Positions 11,119 to 22,670 of a stretch of DNA of 64,000 nucleotides are shown here, one piece after another. The stretch's first letter is position 1. The number at the start of each line of letters is the position of its first letter. Source of the stretch: Paramacrobiotus metropolitanus (Eukaryota; Tardigrada; Eutardigrada; Parachela; Macrobiotidae); the NCBI RefSeq assembly GCF_019649055.1, contig NW_026570270.1, positions 620,001 to 684,000 on the forward strand. Direction: 5' to 3'. The translations under genes and the position numbers were made by a program. The notes beneath the pieces are model-generated. The model made no database searches. It had not been told where the DNA came from and was given only the letters and a program-made list of their open reading frames with translations.

Positions 11119-12138
11119 TTATCGCAAACTAAAAAACCACATGAGCGGATCAAAAATCATCTGTATGGAGTACAACGTCGTAGTTACAGTGAAAACCACT
11201 CCCGACATTCGGATATCCAGATATGCCATGGCGAACCAGTAAACATCCGTTGGAATCCAGCAAATCAGAACGCTAATGGACGTCATAGTCAGTACGATAA
11301 ACGGTTTGACCCGCCGTCTCCGCCGAATGACCAACCCGTGCTGAACCCGACCAACGTTCGCGCCTGCTCCGTAGACACCGGCGACATCACCCAGCATCAT
11401 AGCGGGATCCGTGGGTTGTTGCTCGCGTGATGATTCATTTGGCGGGCCGTTGGTGGTGGTAATGCGCTTTCGCTGCCATCTCTTCACAATTATGTAAACG
11501 TAGATACTGACAATCATGATCAACGGAAGCAGCCGATGCAGAATAAAATCCGCTCGATTCCACGGGATCACCGAGCCGGTAATCTGCTGGCATGTCCTTT
11601 GTTTCTCCTGGGAGTTGTAATATAAAAAGTCTATTAAAAATGCCGGGAACGGGACGACATGGACGTAACCGAGCATCGCAAAACACACGGCGATTACGGT
11701 TAACTTGCTTTGATGGTGCAGTCGATACGACAGGGGAAAGCGAATCGCCCACAACCGGTCCATGGAGATGAGGACGTGTGCCAACACCGGGATGACACTG
11801 GCTACGCGCTGAAAGTACATATACGTCACACACAGCGCGTGACCTCCCGGCCAGACACCGAATAATGAAGTGAAGGTACTGATTGGCCGAACGACCGCCA
11901 GACTGACGGCGTTGTAGACGAAGATAACGATAAGATAAATGGTAAATGGAGTGACTTGGGTTTGCGGTAAAAACTGCAATATTAGCACGATGACGTTCAG
12001 GATAAACGACACACTAGAAATACACGTGAAACCAATGAGCGGCGGCGTCCAACCTTGTCGAAAAGTGATTGCCGGCTTCAAGTTGTAAGATGTGTTTGCG
12101 CTGTTCCCAATCGTAGTAGCGTTCCAAAAAGACTGCAT
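11119..12138 (-). CDS. Class A GPCR, intronless, no C-tail
   Basis: 339 residues, ATG at 12138, and a close paralogue of the gene at 8539 (shared SFILNVIVLILQFLPQTQV-type TM1, GGHALCV before TM3, DRLWAIRFP at the DRY site). Here the first residue is Asp, so it is nearer to a classical D-R motif than its neighbour. Loop 2 has the CQQITGS Cys. TM6 is CWIPTDVYWF, and TM7 ends DPLMWFFSLR followed by a stop. Loop 3 is long, with an acidic and Pro-containing insert before the RRRRVKPF entry to TM6. Probably a peptide or small-molecule receptor at the cell surface; the ligand is unknown. Confidence 0.86.
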   Translation of the reverse strand: MQSFWNATTIGNSANTSYNLKPAITFRQGWTPPLIGFTCISSVSFILNVIVLILQFLPQTQVTPFTIYLIVIFVYNAVSLAVVRPISTFTSLFGVWPGGHALCVTYMYFQRVASVIPVLAHVLISMDRLWAIRFPLSYRLHHQSKLTVIAVCFAMLGYVHVVPFPAFLIDFLYYNSQEKQRTCQQITGSVIPWNRADFILHRLLPLIMIVSIYVYIIVKRWQRKRITTTNGPPNESSREQQPTDPAMMLGDVAGVYGAGANVGRVQHGLVIRRRRRVKPFIVLTMTSISVLICWIPTDVYWFAMAYLDIRMSGVVFTVTTTLYSIQMIFDPLMWFFSLR

Positions 12139-13082
12139 TATTGCCGAGAAAAAGTTAACTTAAACAGGAAATTTGCGGTGCATTTTGTTTAGGCGGTATA
12201 CGACCCGTGTTTTCCAATCTGTACGGAATTTGCTGAAACTGTACGCTGAATGCTGCATGATTTTCGCTGTTCTGCACATCAGCACATGCACTATTGACGA
12301 GTATGAAATAAATTAGTGCTTGAAGAACAATCGACGAGCTATAATTTAGTGGGCACTGAAAGGACTCGATGATGTCTTCCAGGAATGGTTCTAATTAGAC
12401 GCCGGTATTACTCTTAACTGTCTCTGATGAAATGTTTTTGGAGCAACTATAATCAAAATTATGCCGCCGCCGCATATTGTCGTTTCTTTAATTGCAAGTT
12501 ATGTTATGTCTCGGTTATATAATTGCAAGGTATGGTATGGCTTGCGCGCGTCTTTCTGGATTTGAATTTTTGATCCCTTAGAAATATTAAAAAAGAAAAT
12601 GCAAAAATGCAGGTACAGACATAGCGGTCTCGCTGCGCTGTGAGTGATTATTTGGAAATATTTCAAAAATCTGAAAATACGTCGCATTCTAATACAGTGG
12701 TTTATGTTAATTTGTCTGTCCTCCATAGGTAGCTATACTAAAGCTTAAAAGTTTTAACAAGGTTAAGGAAAAGCACAAGAGCGTTTTTAAGACATGCTAA
12801 ATATTTTTACTACATACGCAACAGATATTTTATTCTTCCACTGCTTGAAGTCGTAAATTATGCAGTGGCAATATTTGACGACTTTACCGCGATATGAGTA
12901 TCGGCAGAACTGGTTGTACACGTCAGCAAATCAGCTAGGCCAGAAATAATCGCAATAATACTTGTGAGCGGCACTTTACCCTTTCATACCAACAATTTTA
13001 CCTAGCTTGCACCGTATGTATCATGCATGACATATTTGAGTTCCTTGTTTTGGAACTTCCAGAGTTATCGTATAGTCGAAGA
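12139..13082. other. Intergenic, nothing recognised
   Basis: Presumed upstream region of the receptor at 11119. AT-rich. The right end (aaga, 13079-13082) is the target-site duplication of the next element. Confidence 0.4.
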
Positions 13083-13500
13083 TGTCAGAGGCGTACGACT
13101 GCGCCTGGTGCGTACAGTCCACACAGGACTGCCGTTATCGCCTCTCTCGCTGTACGTACGTGTGCTGCTGCACTGCACTCATCCGCTGAAGCGGATATAC
13201 GCAGCGCATACAGTGAGCCACACTTGCTCTCTCGTTCCTCTCTCGCAGTATGACTCAGCGTTCATACGCTCGCGTTGGATTGAGTCCAGTCTGCGCATCA
13301 TCACACAGCTGATGGCACACAGCACGTGGTTGCCGCCAGTTGCTTCTTTCACGCCATCAGACGCTCAAGAACCACTTTCAGCATCACTTGCTATTTAGCC
13401 ATCAGTGCTTTGTTCTTGCTTTCCTGCTATTACGCAGCATTGTTCCCCCTTTATTTGTCAATAAAGTGCACTCGTGATCTCCTCGCGCTCGCCTGTTACA
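13083..13500 (+). repeat. 5' LTR of second element
   Basis: 418 bp, tgtcagagg to ctgttaca, with AATAAA about 45 bp from its end. It differs from its partner by a missing 18-bp segment and a few substitutions. Confidence 0.85.
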
Positions 13501-13519
13501 TGGTGAGCAGATCGTCTGG
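13501..13519 (+). promoter_or_regulatory. Possible primer-binding site
   Basis: TGGTGAGCAGATCGTCTGG directly follows the 5' LTR and starts with TGG. The matching tRNA was not identified. Confidence 0.4.
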
Positions 13520-14808
13520 TTTTCCTTCAACGGAACCTTTGAGGAGACGGTGAAGGCTTCATTTACGGAGAACTCGTTGGAACCCTTTTCAGTCACTGTC
13601 AGATAGATTGCTGAAGCAATCTCTGCATTGACTGTCGATCACACAGATCGCATCGTCTTACAGCTGAGGAATAACGGGGATCACTGAAGTGATTCTTGCC
13701 CAGCTGGTGAGCACAGTTTTTCTCGGTCTCTTCTACACTGAAGAGCATCCCAACAGCACGGACATTTTCTTTCTCAACTGACGGATCAGACTCAAACGAG
13801 AGTCTGCAGCGCGCACGGATTACTCCAATTATACGGGGACCTTCGCTTTTAACAGCGACCCGCAACTTTAACGGCGGATTTCAGCTCGGAAGTGACGGAT
13901 TTCCGACCTCGGACGGAGGAAATCGACCGGAACCGACACCGACACCGACACTGGTAAAGTCACGGTTGTAGGTCGATTTTGGCCGAAACTAGGTCGGCTT
14001 TTTACTTTCCAGCGGTAGAAAACAATTTCTATCCGTAAATTTAAACTTTCTAACGCCGAAAAAGTAATTTTCGACGGAGAAACCGACTTGGAATTTTGCT
14101 TTTAGTCGAGAACCGACCTGCTAGGTCAACGAACCTGTCTAGACAGTTAAACAAAGGCTAACCGGCAACAGGTCGGAAATTCTCTTATTTTCGATTTCTA
14201 ACGGTGTTTCGACCACCAGAAAATTTTCTTAATTATTAAAAATAATTTCTGACGGATAAAAACTCGAAAATTCGACTAAATAAACTTTCTAGCCGACCAA
14301 AAATAATTTGTTTTTCTCGCGGGAAATAGCGCGAAAATTCTTGAACTTTCTTGTGACGTCATAACGACCGCTTATCAGTACTTAAGAGGCAGCCAATCAG
14401 AGTGCAGGGGAAAGTTCCCATAGCTTAACATAGGCGTGACGGTGATTCATCGTTTTTTATAAATTTTGCACGCGGCTCGCATTCTGTGACGTAGGCAGAA
14501 GTGCAAGACCACTTAACCTGTTACGTCAGACTGGTCAGCACAGTAATATAGGACGTACTACACCGTACTACTATTACGTACTGTACTGTACCATTGTACT
14601 GTATATTAACACCTTGCGTACTGAGTCATCAACAGACACATCAACAACAATAACAACATATCATCGGACGTTCCTGACCCTCGGAAGTTCCTGAACCAAA
14701 AAGACGTTCCTGATTTTACCGAACAACCTTCACACAGAATATTGTTCAACTTTCTTTTTACTGATAAAACCTTTAAGGCTCCATCAGAGCCGACCTGACT
14801 CGACCACA

Positions 14809-15084
14809 ATGTCCAACTCCCGAGAGAACGAATACGCCAAGAAGGTCAACAAGGACTACTCTCGGCGTGCGAACACGATCGGAAAGTACTCGCTCCGGTG
14901 CGCCGGTCAGGACAAAAGCCAGCCGTCCTCAACCGACTCGACTCGACCGTACGCGCTCAGACTCCGAAAACAGGCGGTCAAGGAATCGAGGAAGGGCAGA
15001 ACGGATCGCCCCGGCCAGGAAACGGATGATACCGTCGAGATGTCTCAACGGAGTGGCCCGGCAACTTGCAGACCCAGAAGATGA
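14809..15084 (+). CDS. Small basic open frame inside second LTR element
   Basis: 91 residues from an ATG with CACA before it. Very rich in Arg, Ser and Lys, with no predicted membrane segment and no known domain recognised. It overlaps another open frame (14867-15133). It could be a gag remnant or chance coding in GC-richer sequence; I lean to a remnant. Confidence 0.2.
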   Translation: MSNSRENEYAKKVNKDYSRRANTIGKYSLRCAGQDKSQPSSTDSTRPYALRLRKQAVKESRKGRTDRPGQETDDTVEMSQRSGPATCRPRR

Positions 15085-16271
15085 TCCGAACTCGATCCCA
15101 CGGATCCTTCCGGACTACGTACGCAACGACTAGAAATCCACTTCGGATAGAACTGTAGCCTAACACCGACCGTTCCGACGTCTTCCCCTTGGAGAACATC
15201 AGGCACACCGGCAGATCGCGAACCACATCTGCTACGACCGGAAGCCAACAGACGCCCCGGCCGAAAATAGCAAATCGTGAATCACGATCATCAGCTAACA
15301 TAGCAGATCGCCAACCACGTTCTGCGACCATCGGAGCCAACAGAAGCCCCAATCCGCGTTACATGGAGCCGACCGATAGTTACATGGTACAGATTACGCC
15401 ATTAACCACGACCGGCTATGAAAATTACTCCGGCCAACCGACTCCGGAGTATAGACCGAAAGGATTACGCTAACATGGCGTGGAATACGTCGCTGCGTGT
15501 TCATCGTCATGTTTGCCAAGCATCCGTGGCCAACCTCGGAACCGGGTAGCCGAGCAGCCTTCACCAGTGTGAACAGCGGAAATCCCTCGGCCGAGTCGCC
15601 AACAGCGCAAGAACTCGGAGGTGACTATGTGTACTTGAGCCGGCCACAAAGGTCGACCTTGTACTCTATCCATAACTGGGAGACATTGAGGACAAAGCTG
15701 CATCAGCCAACCACACAGGTGGGTTGTGCAAGCCGACCACACAGGTCAGTTTTGGAAACGACAGCCAGATGACCAATTCTTAATTAGCTTCCTTAGCCGA
15801 CCACACCGGTCGACTAGACACACGGCGGCCGACCAACGCTAAATCGACCTGGGAGAATGGATGAAGTCAGCAAGAGTTACGTGGTAGCCCAACCGGATTC
15901 TCCGTTTGAACCCAGACCTACAGGGACTAGGAACCTGTACTTGGAGTCCAACCGCAGTCTCCCCCGGACGATATCGGGTAAACCAGCCGATTCACCGGTG
16001 ACCACGACTACGCGCGTCTTGAACGTGCTGCCATTCCCTGAAGAGGAACAGCGACGGTGATTTGGCCGCCACTCCAACGACTCCGCCGCGACCTGCTTCC
16101 CCATGTCTCTAATGGAACATCCTAGGCAGACCGGGTTAGAACACTCGACCTGCACCCCCTTAATAAATCCCCGATGGCGATGACCACTTGCCCGCAACAG
16201 CACCGGCCAATTGGACAGCGTCACCGGCAAGAAAATTTCTCCGTGGACATGAGTTGCCTACCCCCAACAGA

Positions 16272-16707
16272 TGTCAGAGGCGTACGACTGCGCCTGGTGC
16301 GTACAGTCCACACAGGACGTACTTGCACCCATTGCATGCCGTTATCGCCTCTCTCGCTGTACGTACGCGTGCTGCTGCACTGCACTCATCCGCTGAAGTG
16401 GATATACGCAGCGCATACACTGAGCCACACTTGCTCTCTCGTTCCTCTCTCGCAGTATGACTCAGCGTTCATACGCTCGCGTTGGATTGAGTCCAGTCTG
16501 CGCATCATCACACAGCTGATGGCACACAGCACGTGGTTGCCGCCAGTTGCTTCTTTCACGCCATCAGACGCTCAAGAACCACTTTCAGCATCACTTGCTA
16601 TTTAGCCATCAGTGCTTTGTTCTTGCTTTCCTGCTATTACGCAGCATTGTTCCCCCTTTATTTGTCAATAAAGTGCACTCGTGATCTCCTCGCGCTCGCC
16701 TGTTACA
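16272..16707 (+). repeat. 3' LTR of second element
   Basis: 436 bp. Contains an 18-bp insertion (gtacttgcacccattgca) after cacaggac relative to the 5' LTR, plus at least three substitutions. Confidence 0.85.
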
Positions 16708-17408
16708 AAGACCTAAAGACTTAGGAAAAGAATGTCTGAATTCCAGAATATTTTAAAGTCGCACAACCAGATTCAGTACATTGTTTTCGCACTCGCAAAG
16801 TTTGTGATGGTCCTTCAGCAGAGAGCATTATTCCTAGCACTGTTACGAGTAACTCGTCAACGGGATGCTAATACGCTTTACGCTTCTCGCCAGTAAAGGT
16901 GAGGTCGTTTTATGTTCTAGTATATCATTATTATGGCACAGGTTGCGCTTTCCAAAGTTTTATTCTAACAAGATGCAGTCCCGAGCTATGCAGTGCTTCC
17001 AACAGGTTAAAAGTGTCATACTCCATTTGTACAAGTATCAAAGTACGTTGTCGCAGGTTGACCTTTTCTCGAAAAACCTTCTTTTCTGCACATGATAATT
17101 TTATGCGCCCACAGTTTCTACAGTATCCTGCAGTCTGGATCAAGAAAATAAAAAATGTTTCGGTTCCCACGCGAGCTTGTAAAAAACAATGTTGTGTGGT
17201 TAACCAGAGTACAGCAAAATGTATGAATTAAGGCTGCATAAAACAGTTCTAGCAAAATCTGTGAAGGGTTACCGTAAATCACACAAATGATACTATGTAT
17301 ACAGTATACCCATCATGTACACAAACCCTTTGTACCACATAATAATGTTTCCAATTGCGCCACCTGCGGTAACTGTTTTATATGTTAAACATATTATACA
17401 TTTTTGCT
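16708..17408. other. Intergenic, nothing recognised
   Basis: Starts with the aaga duplication. AT-rich. Several open frames of 60-110 codons on both strands look random in composition. Confidence 0.4.
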
Positions 17409-19138
17409 TCACAGCCAACGCGTCAAAATAACATTATTGTACCGATGGGTCTGATTTTTCAGACTAGTATCATTGACAAGCTCAGCCAAACCAGTAATGT
17501 TTTCATATCGCTGGGATATCTCCAAAATAATGAACAGATAAGTCCCAAGCACGCCCAACACCTACAAAGGAGTACGTATATTAAAACTGTAAACAAATCG
17601 CGTAGACTCACGTATACTGTATATCTGTCACAAGAACGAGAAAACCATGATCAGTTCGAAGCGTACTTCTACTACTTAAGTACGAGTACGTGTTGTATCA
17701 TTTATCGTATTTTCGGCCAAAAAGGCGTGTAACAGTAGCAAGACAGAATAATGAACAGAGAAATGTCATTGTTTGTAAAATACGAAAGACATACCACAAC
17801 CATAAGAAAGACATACATACAAGAAAGACCACAAGAAAGGCATTCCTCGTACATACCACAAGAAAGACATTCCTGTCCAGAGCAATGACATTCCATAGCG
17901 TTAGTACCGGCGGGAAGTCTTTAATTGCCGTGGCTTTGTTGGTTAGTTCGTGTTTAAACTGACACTCCTGGTTTTCGTGCCCGACGAACAGCATTATGGG
18001 CTTCACTAACCGCTCTCCCTGGATATCAGCATTAAATGTGAATTAAATGCATCCAACTCACACGGTTTAAATAATCATACGCATCAACAAGTACAGAGAT
18101 ATTTTATAACAACAAAAAACCCACCTGCTGGTTTAGGTAAGCGCACGTCACAATCGGTCCGAACAGCACACACATCATCCATGTCAAATCCAGCGCGCAG
18201 ACAACAGTTGATAACGCGGACGAGTGCGTCAACTTTCCATACACCAACCTATCGGCGACTGTCGACCCGTCGAACACATGCGCACAAATAAAAATGGTCA
18301 CCGCTAAATCCAGCGCAACCGTCACTAACAAGATTGGTGACAGAATCTTATTCAGCGTCTCCACAGCTTGCGACAACGCACGATGATCACCCAAAATCTG
18401 TCGTAACTTGAGCTCTTTTATTTCACACGAATGCTTGTCGCGAAACAAGGTCTTCAGTTTCTTGCAGTAAACGGTGTACTGCAACCCAATAACCGTGGTC
18501 ACCGAGGTCACCAGTACGTAGAACATCATTCGAATATGCATGGCCGCAATGCGTGTTAGCAGCAAGAAAAACGAGTACGTAAGGGTTTGCCACGTGTGCT
18601 GATAAACTATGACATCCATCAACCAGAAACTGCTGCATAAGATAAAGAAACCAAAGAAATACGCTGCGAGCATTGCCAAAATGGAAGCCAGTATGGTCTT
18701 GTAATTTCTCCAAGGTTGCTGGTTAAACACATCGTCACATAAGACGGAAATGGTACGAATCACGGCGTCTAGTTTGCGCGTTTTGTAGAAGCTAAGCGGT
18801 ATTGTGATGGCAGCTGATAAACGGAAACACGCCATTGTGACTAAACGCAGCTGACCGGCAAATCCCGCCGTGTTGTGTTTCCCGAGGTCATCTATACAGG
18901 TGACAATGAGACGCTCCAGTGCGGAGGAAACCATTAAGAGAAACAGCAAGATACACGGACTCCATGATAGAAACGATTGTATTTTAGCGCAGCGTGTGCA
19001 TTTCTTGGGCCATCGATAAAGTCCGGCTAAGGTTAAGAACGGGGACAAGCGTCGGAATTGTTGGTACAACGTGGGGTTCGATTTCCAATCGGATCTGGAC
19101 AAGATGATGTCCACGCTTTCGCAGTCGTGACACGCCAT
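17409..19138 (-). CDS. Gustatory-receptor-like seven-TM chemoreceptor, three exons
   Basis: Exons are 18125-19138 (ATG at 19138, donor GTGGGT), 17857-18018 (acceptor ccag, donor GTATGT) and 17409-17561 (acceptor tgtag, stop tga), all phase 0, giving about 442 residues. Exon 1 carries six hydrophobic segments and opens with an intracellular-type charged N-terminus. Exon 2 ends in AIKDFPPVLTLWNVIALDRN and leads into the last membrane segment. Exon 3 gives LGTYLFIILEISQ, the counterpart of the TYhhhhhQF signature at the end of insect gustatory receptors. In insects these are cation channels in chemosensory membranes with inverted topology; function here is inferred from family only. Its paralogue lies just upstream on the same strand. 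Confidence 0.78.
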
Positions 19139-19676
19139 TACTGTTGTTTCGCGTTTTACTTAAAACAGCCACAGAAAACTGTTATAAGGTGTTAGCGTTG
19201 TTTGCACATAAATGAATAGATCGTAAAATATTATCGGTGTTTGTATTGGATTCTCTATGCAGAAGTTGTTTTAGCGGCATGTCTTGGATCTTATCAAGCA
19301 GTCACAAATCAACGTGAACAAGTATGCTGTCAGATCTATGTATATGTATAGTGAATTGTTCGGTATTCATGCGTGACTGAACTTTTTGGTGCCGTACTAT
19401 ATATTTGAAATTACTGATCACTTCGTTTTGTCAAACGATTTCAGAAATTCCTTATGCTAAGATTTTTATAGCATTAATCCACTACATATATACTCCGAGT
19501 GCACGAAAGCCGCATTTGAGTGAAGTTGTGCCCATCATTTAAAAGTAATCAGTGTCCATATGAAGAGATACGAGGATTCTGTAACTTTAAAATTCTGTAA
19601 CGTAAGTTTATTTCTCCGGGTACTGTAATTCCATGGTATTTTCCACTTTTCAGAGTAATTCCATGGTACTAGCCTC
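19139..19676. other. Intergenic between the two gustatory-like genes
   Basis: AT-rich. Holds the presumed promoter of the 17409 gene. No TATA box could be assigned. Confidence 0.35.
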
Positions 19677-21171
19677 TTATAGCAGCAACCACCGCATTAA
19701 AAATTTATTTTGATGATGCAACTTATGTTCATTTCTGGTAAAATTGTTATGGTCGGTATCAACCAGTTCCGTCACATGTGGATGCCATTGCGATACTTCC
19801 AAAATGATGAAGAGATATGTCCCAAGAATGCCTAACACCTGTCGAGGAAGCATTTGGAAATGAGAAATTTTCGTACTACTCAGTAGACTGTTGTAAAATG
19901 CCGTTCGCGTTGGTGAATTAAAAGCATTACCATAAGAAACACGTTCCTATCCAAAGTGGTGATATTTCCCAGTGTAATGATCGGTGGGAAATCCTTGATT
20001 GCAGCTGCTCTTTTTGTTAGCTCTTGTTTAAACTTGAAATCCGCTTCTTCGTATCCAATGAAGTACACGATTTCTTTAACTATTCGTTCAGCCTTAACAC
20101 ACACAAATTAAAAATTTCTTTTAACCTGGAGTAACATGTATATACATGGAATAATTTACGCAATTTGATAAAATATACTTTTAACTTCAGGTAAGCCGAT
20201 GCCGCCAGCGGCCCGAACAGAACAAACGTCATCCACGATAAATCAAACGCACACAAAATGCTCGATAAGACCGGCGACGATTTTAATAACTCATACGCCA
20301 GTTCATCAGCGATCTTCGACCCGTCGAACACATGCGCGTAGAGAAAAATCGTCATAGCCAGATCAAACGGTACAGTGACCAAGAGCAGTGGCGACAGGAT
20401 TTTATTCATCGTTTCCACAGCTTTGGACAAAGCCAGGTGATTATTCAAAATCTCCCGAATCTGCTGCTCCTTCGCCGCCGTAGTTACGTTACTGCGAATG
20501 GTCCGCTTTAGATTTTTACAAAACACCGAAAACTGCAATCCCACCACCGTTATCAAGAGCATGACGACAACATGGAACATCATCCGAATATGCATCCCGG
20601 AGATTCGTGCAATCAATAAAAACAATGAATAGATAAACTCCGGGATTGTGTGCGGGTTACGGATGACATCCAGCAGCCAGAAACAGCTACCGGCGATAAA
20701 GTAACCGAAAAAGCATGTCGTCAGTACGACCGACAAAGCGGTGACCCCGGTTTTGTAGTCTCTCCAGGGTTGCTTGACGAAGACATCGCTACATAATGGC
20801 GAAATAAGACGGACCACGCCTTCCAGCTGGCGTGTTTTGTAGGAGCACAACGGTACTAAAATGGCGACCGACCAGCGAAAGCACACCATGGTCGCTAACC
20901 GCAGTTCCGCGGCCAGACCGACGGGATTCTGCACATCGAGGTGGTGGATGCAGGTGAAGATGAGACGCTCCAGTGCGGACGCGATCATCAAGAGAGAAAA
21001 AATAATGAACAACAGCCATTGTAGAGAACATTGTACCCTGGATGTTGTTTTGTGCCATGGGTACAATCCGGCAAAAGTTAACCAAGGCGAGAGCCGCTGG
21101 AACTGCCGGTATAAAATGGTGCTGGACTGCGGATCGGCGCAGGAGGACCGAGTGTCGCTGTGGTCGAACAT
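19677..21171 (-). CDS. Gustatory-receptor-like seven-TM chemoreceptor, three exons
   Basis: Exons are 20179-21171 (ATG at 21171, donor GTATAT), 19931-20092 (acceptor ttaag, donor GTAATG) and 19677-19838 (acceptor gacag, stop taa), giving about 438 residues. Exon 2 is exactly 162 nt in both this gene and the neighbour, and all phases match. The sequence aligns along its whole length with the gene at 17409: shared PWRDYKT before TM3, ISGMHIRMMFHVV, VETMNKILSPLLLVT, AHVFDGSKIADEL, then AAIKDFPP in exon 2 and LGTYLFIILEVSQ in exon 3. A tandem duplicate. No break was seen. Confidence 0.8.
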
Positions 21172-22670
21172 TTTCTTACGTATAAAAATGGATGAGGAGT
21201 TGAAGCGAATACAGACTGACTTAAAAGTGCCGTGAACGCATTATCTGTGCGAGCGCGATTAATGCAGACAAGGTATACCTATTTAATGGTTATCGGTGTT
21301 TGATTTCTTTGACTGTCATGTTCAGTTTATTTTAACTGGACGATTAAGAATAACCTTCTATATTATTTTGTCCTTAGTTGTGAACTTGTATGGTTAATTT
21401 GGCAAACACCGCAATCGCAGTCACACTGCAATGCATCGACGATAATCATTCTTCGCAGACTTAGCAGCTTGTAAGTGTTGACTCTGCGGGCATGCTGTAA
21501 CAAAATTACGTACTTCAGTAAATCGAAGTACACATCAGTAATTAATGACACTGGTATGTATAACTTTTTGTGAAACTCTGTGAGAGCCTGTATAAAGCAG
21601 TATTACAAGCATTTCAGTTTTTCCAACAGCGGCGCGTAATAATGCTGTGTATCTGAATCCACTGTACGCACAAGAAATGAAGCGGTCTACCAGGCAATAG
21701 TCAAAGTTTCATAAGTCCTGCGGAAGATGTAATTACGTACTCGGACTCCTACTTGAAAGTGACCATACATTTGACAAACCACCAAAATATAAGCTGTACA
21801 ATGTTTTGCTGATCTGTAAATCTTTTGCATTTTCTGGGATTGCACTGTGCTGTTGAGTGCTGGCTACGAAACCCACAGTATACAGTCAGTTTTAAAAACG
21901 TCGTTCGTCGATGCCCTGTAAGCGCGACTTCATCTACATTATCTAAAGCTAGGAAACAGCTTTAAGGTCATGGCAGGAACAAAATGGATAGGTTAAATCA
22001 ATATCCATAATTATTTTTCCGGGCTTATTTCGGTTCAACGAGAAGGAAGGTGCAGCCTTCCCGATGCCGCCGGCTAAGTGGGAAATTTCCAGGAAACACA
22101 AAGGTAATATTGCTGGTTTTGTATAATAACTTGCATCCCTTTAACCGCAATAATTTGGATGCCCTGAAGGAAATAGGAGGCAAAAAATGCCAAGATTTGG
22201 TAAATTCAACATGCAACGTATTTGTGACGGAATGCTCATTACTTGTGCATCACCAGCTTATACGCTTCGCGGCACACGTATCCGGTACCTTGTAAGTTGT
22301 AACTGCATGAGTACATTTGTACCCGCGAATTGCTCAGACGGGGAAACAGTATGACAAATAACAAAGTAAATCAAAGCACCGGCACACCCTGCGTAAACAC
22401 GCCTTTAATTGAAACCCTGTTTTCATTTTTGTTCGTCTTTTCCCTGGCTGCAGGCCCGTGTGATGTCTGAGCTGCTTACGCAGGAAAATGCGGCAATTGG
22501 TTACTGTTCCATTTTGCTTAAATGAGTCCAATCACGGTGTCTAATAATTATAATGGGTGTTGGTTTGGCCCGAATATAAACTGCCGAATGCGCTGCGTCA
22601 GAATTAATCTGTCTGCTGAGGTAACCCATAGTGCAACTTTTCGGCTGTTACAGATGCACCGCCTAAAAAC
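21172..22670. other. Intergenic, nothing recognised
   Basis: About 1.5 kb between divergently transcribed receptor genes. Short open frames only. Confidence 0.4.

Larger units (their letters stand above)
13083..16707 (+). mobile_element. Second LTR element, non-autonomous (TRIM/LARD-like)
   Basis: 3,625 bp. Two direct repeats with TG...CA ends (13083-13500 and 16272-16707) are flanked by a 4-bp duplication, aaga. AATAAA lies near the end of each LTR on the plus strand, which sets the orientation. The interior has no gag, protease, RT or integrase frame, only short open frames. The interior is full of short CCGAC/GTCGG motifs. Because it lacks enzymes it would depend on another element; the family cannot be named from sequence alone. 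Confidence 0.82.

Noticed and set aside
13023-13553. Several 75-123 codon frames over the 5' LTR (and the matching ones near 16174-16724)
   Set aside because: They lie in LTR sequence and recur only because the LTR is repeated.
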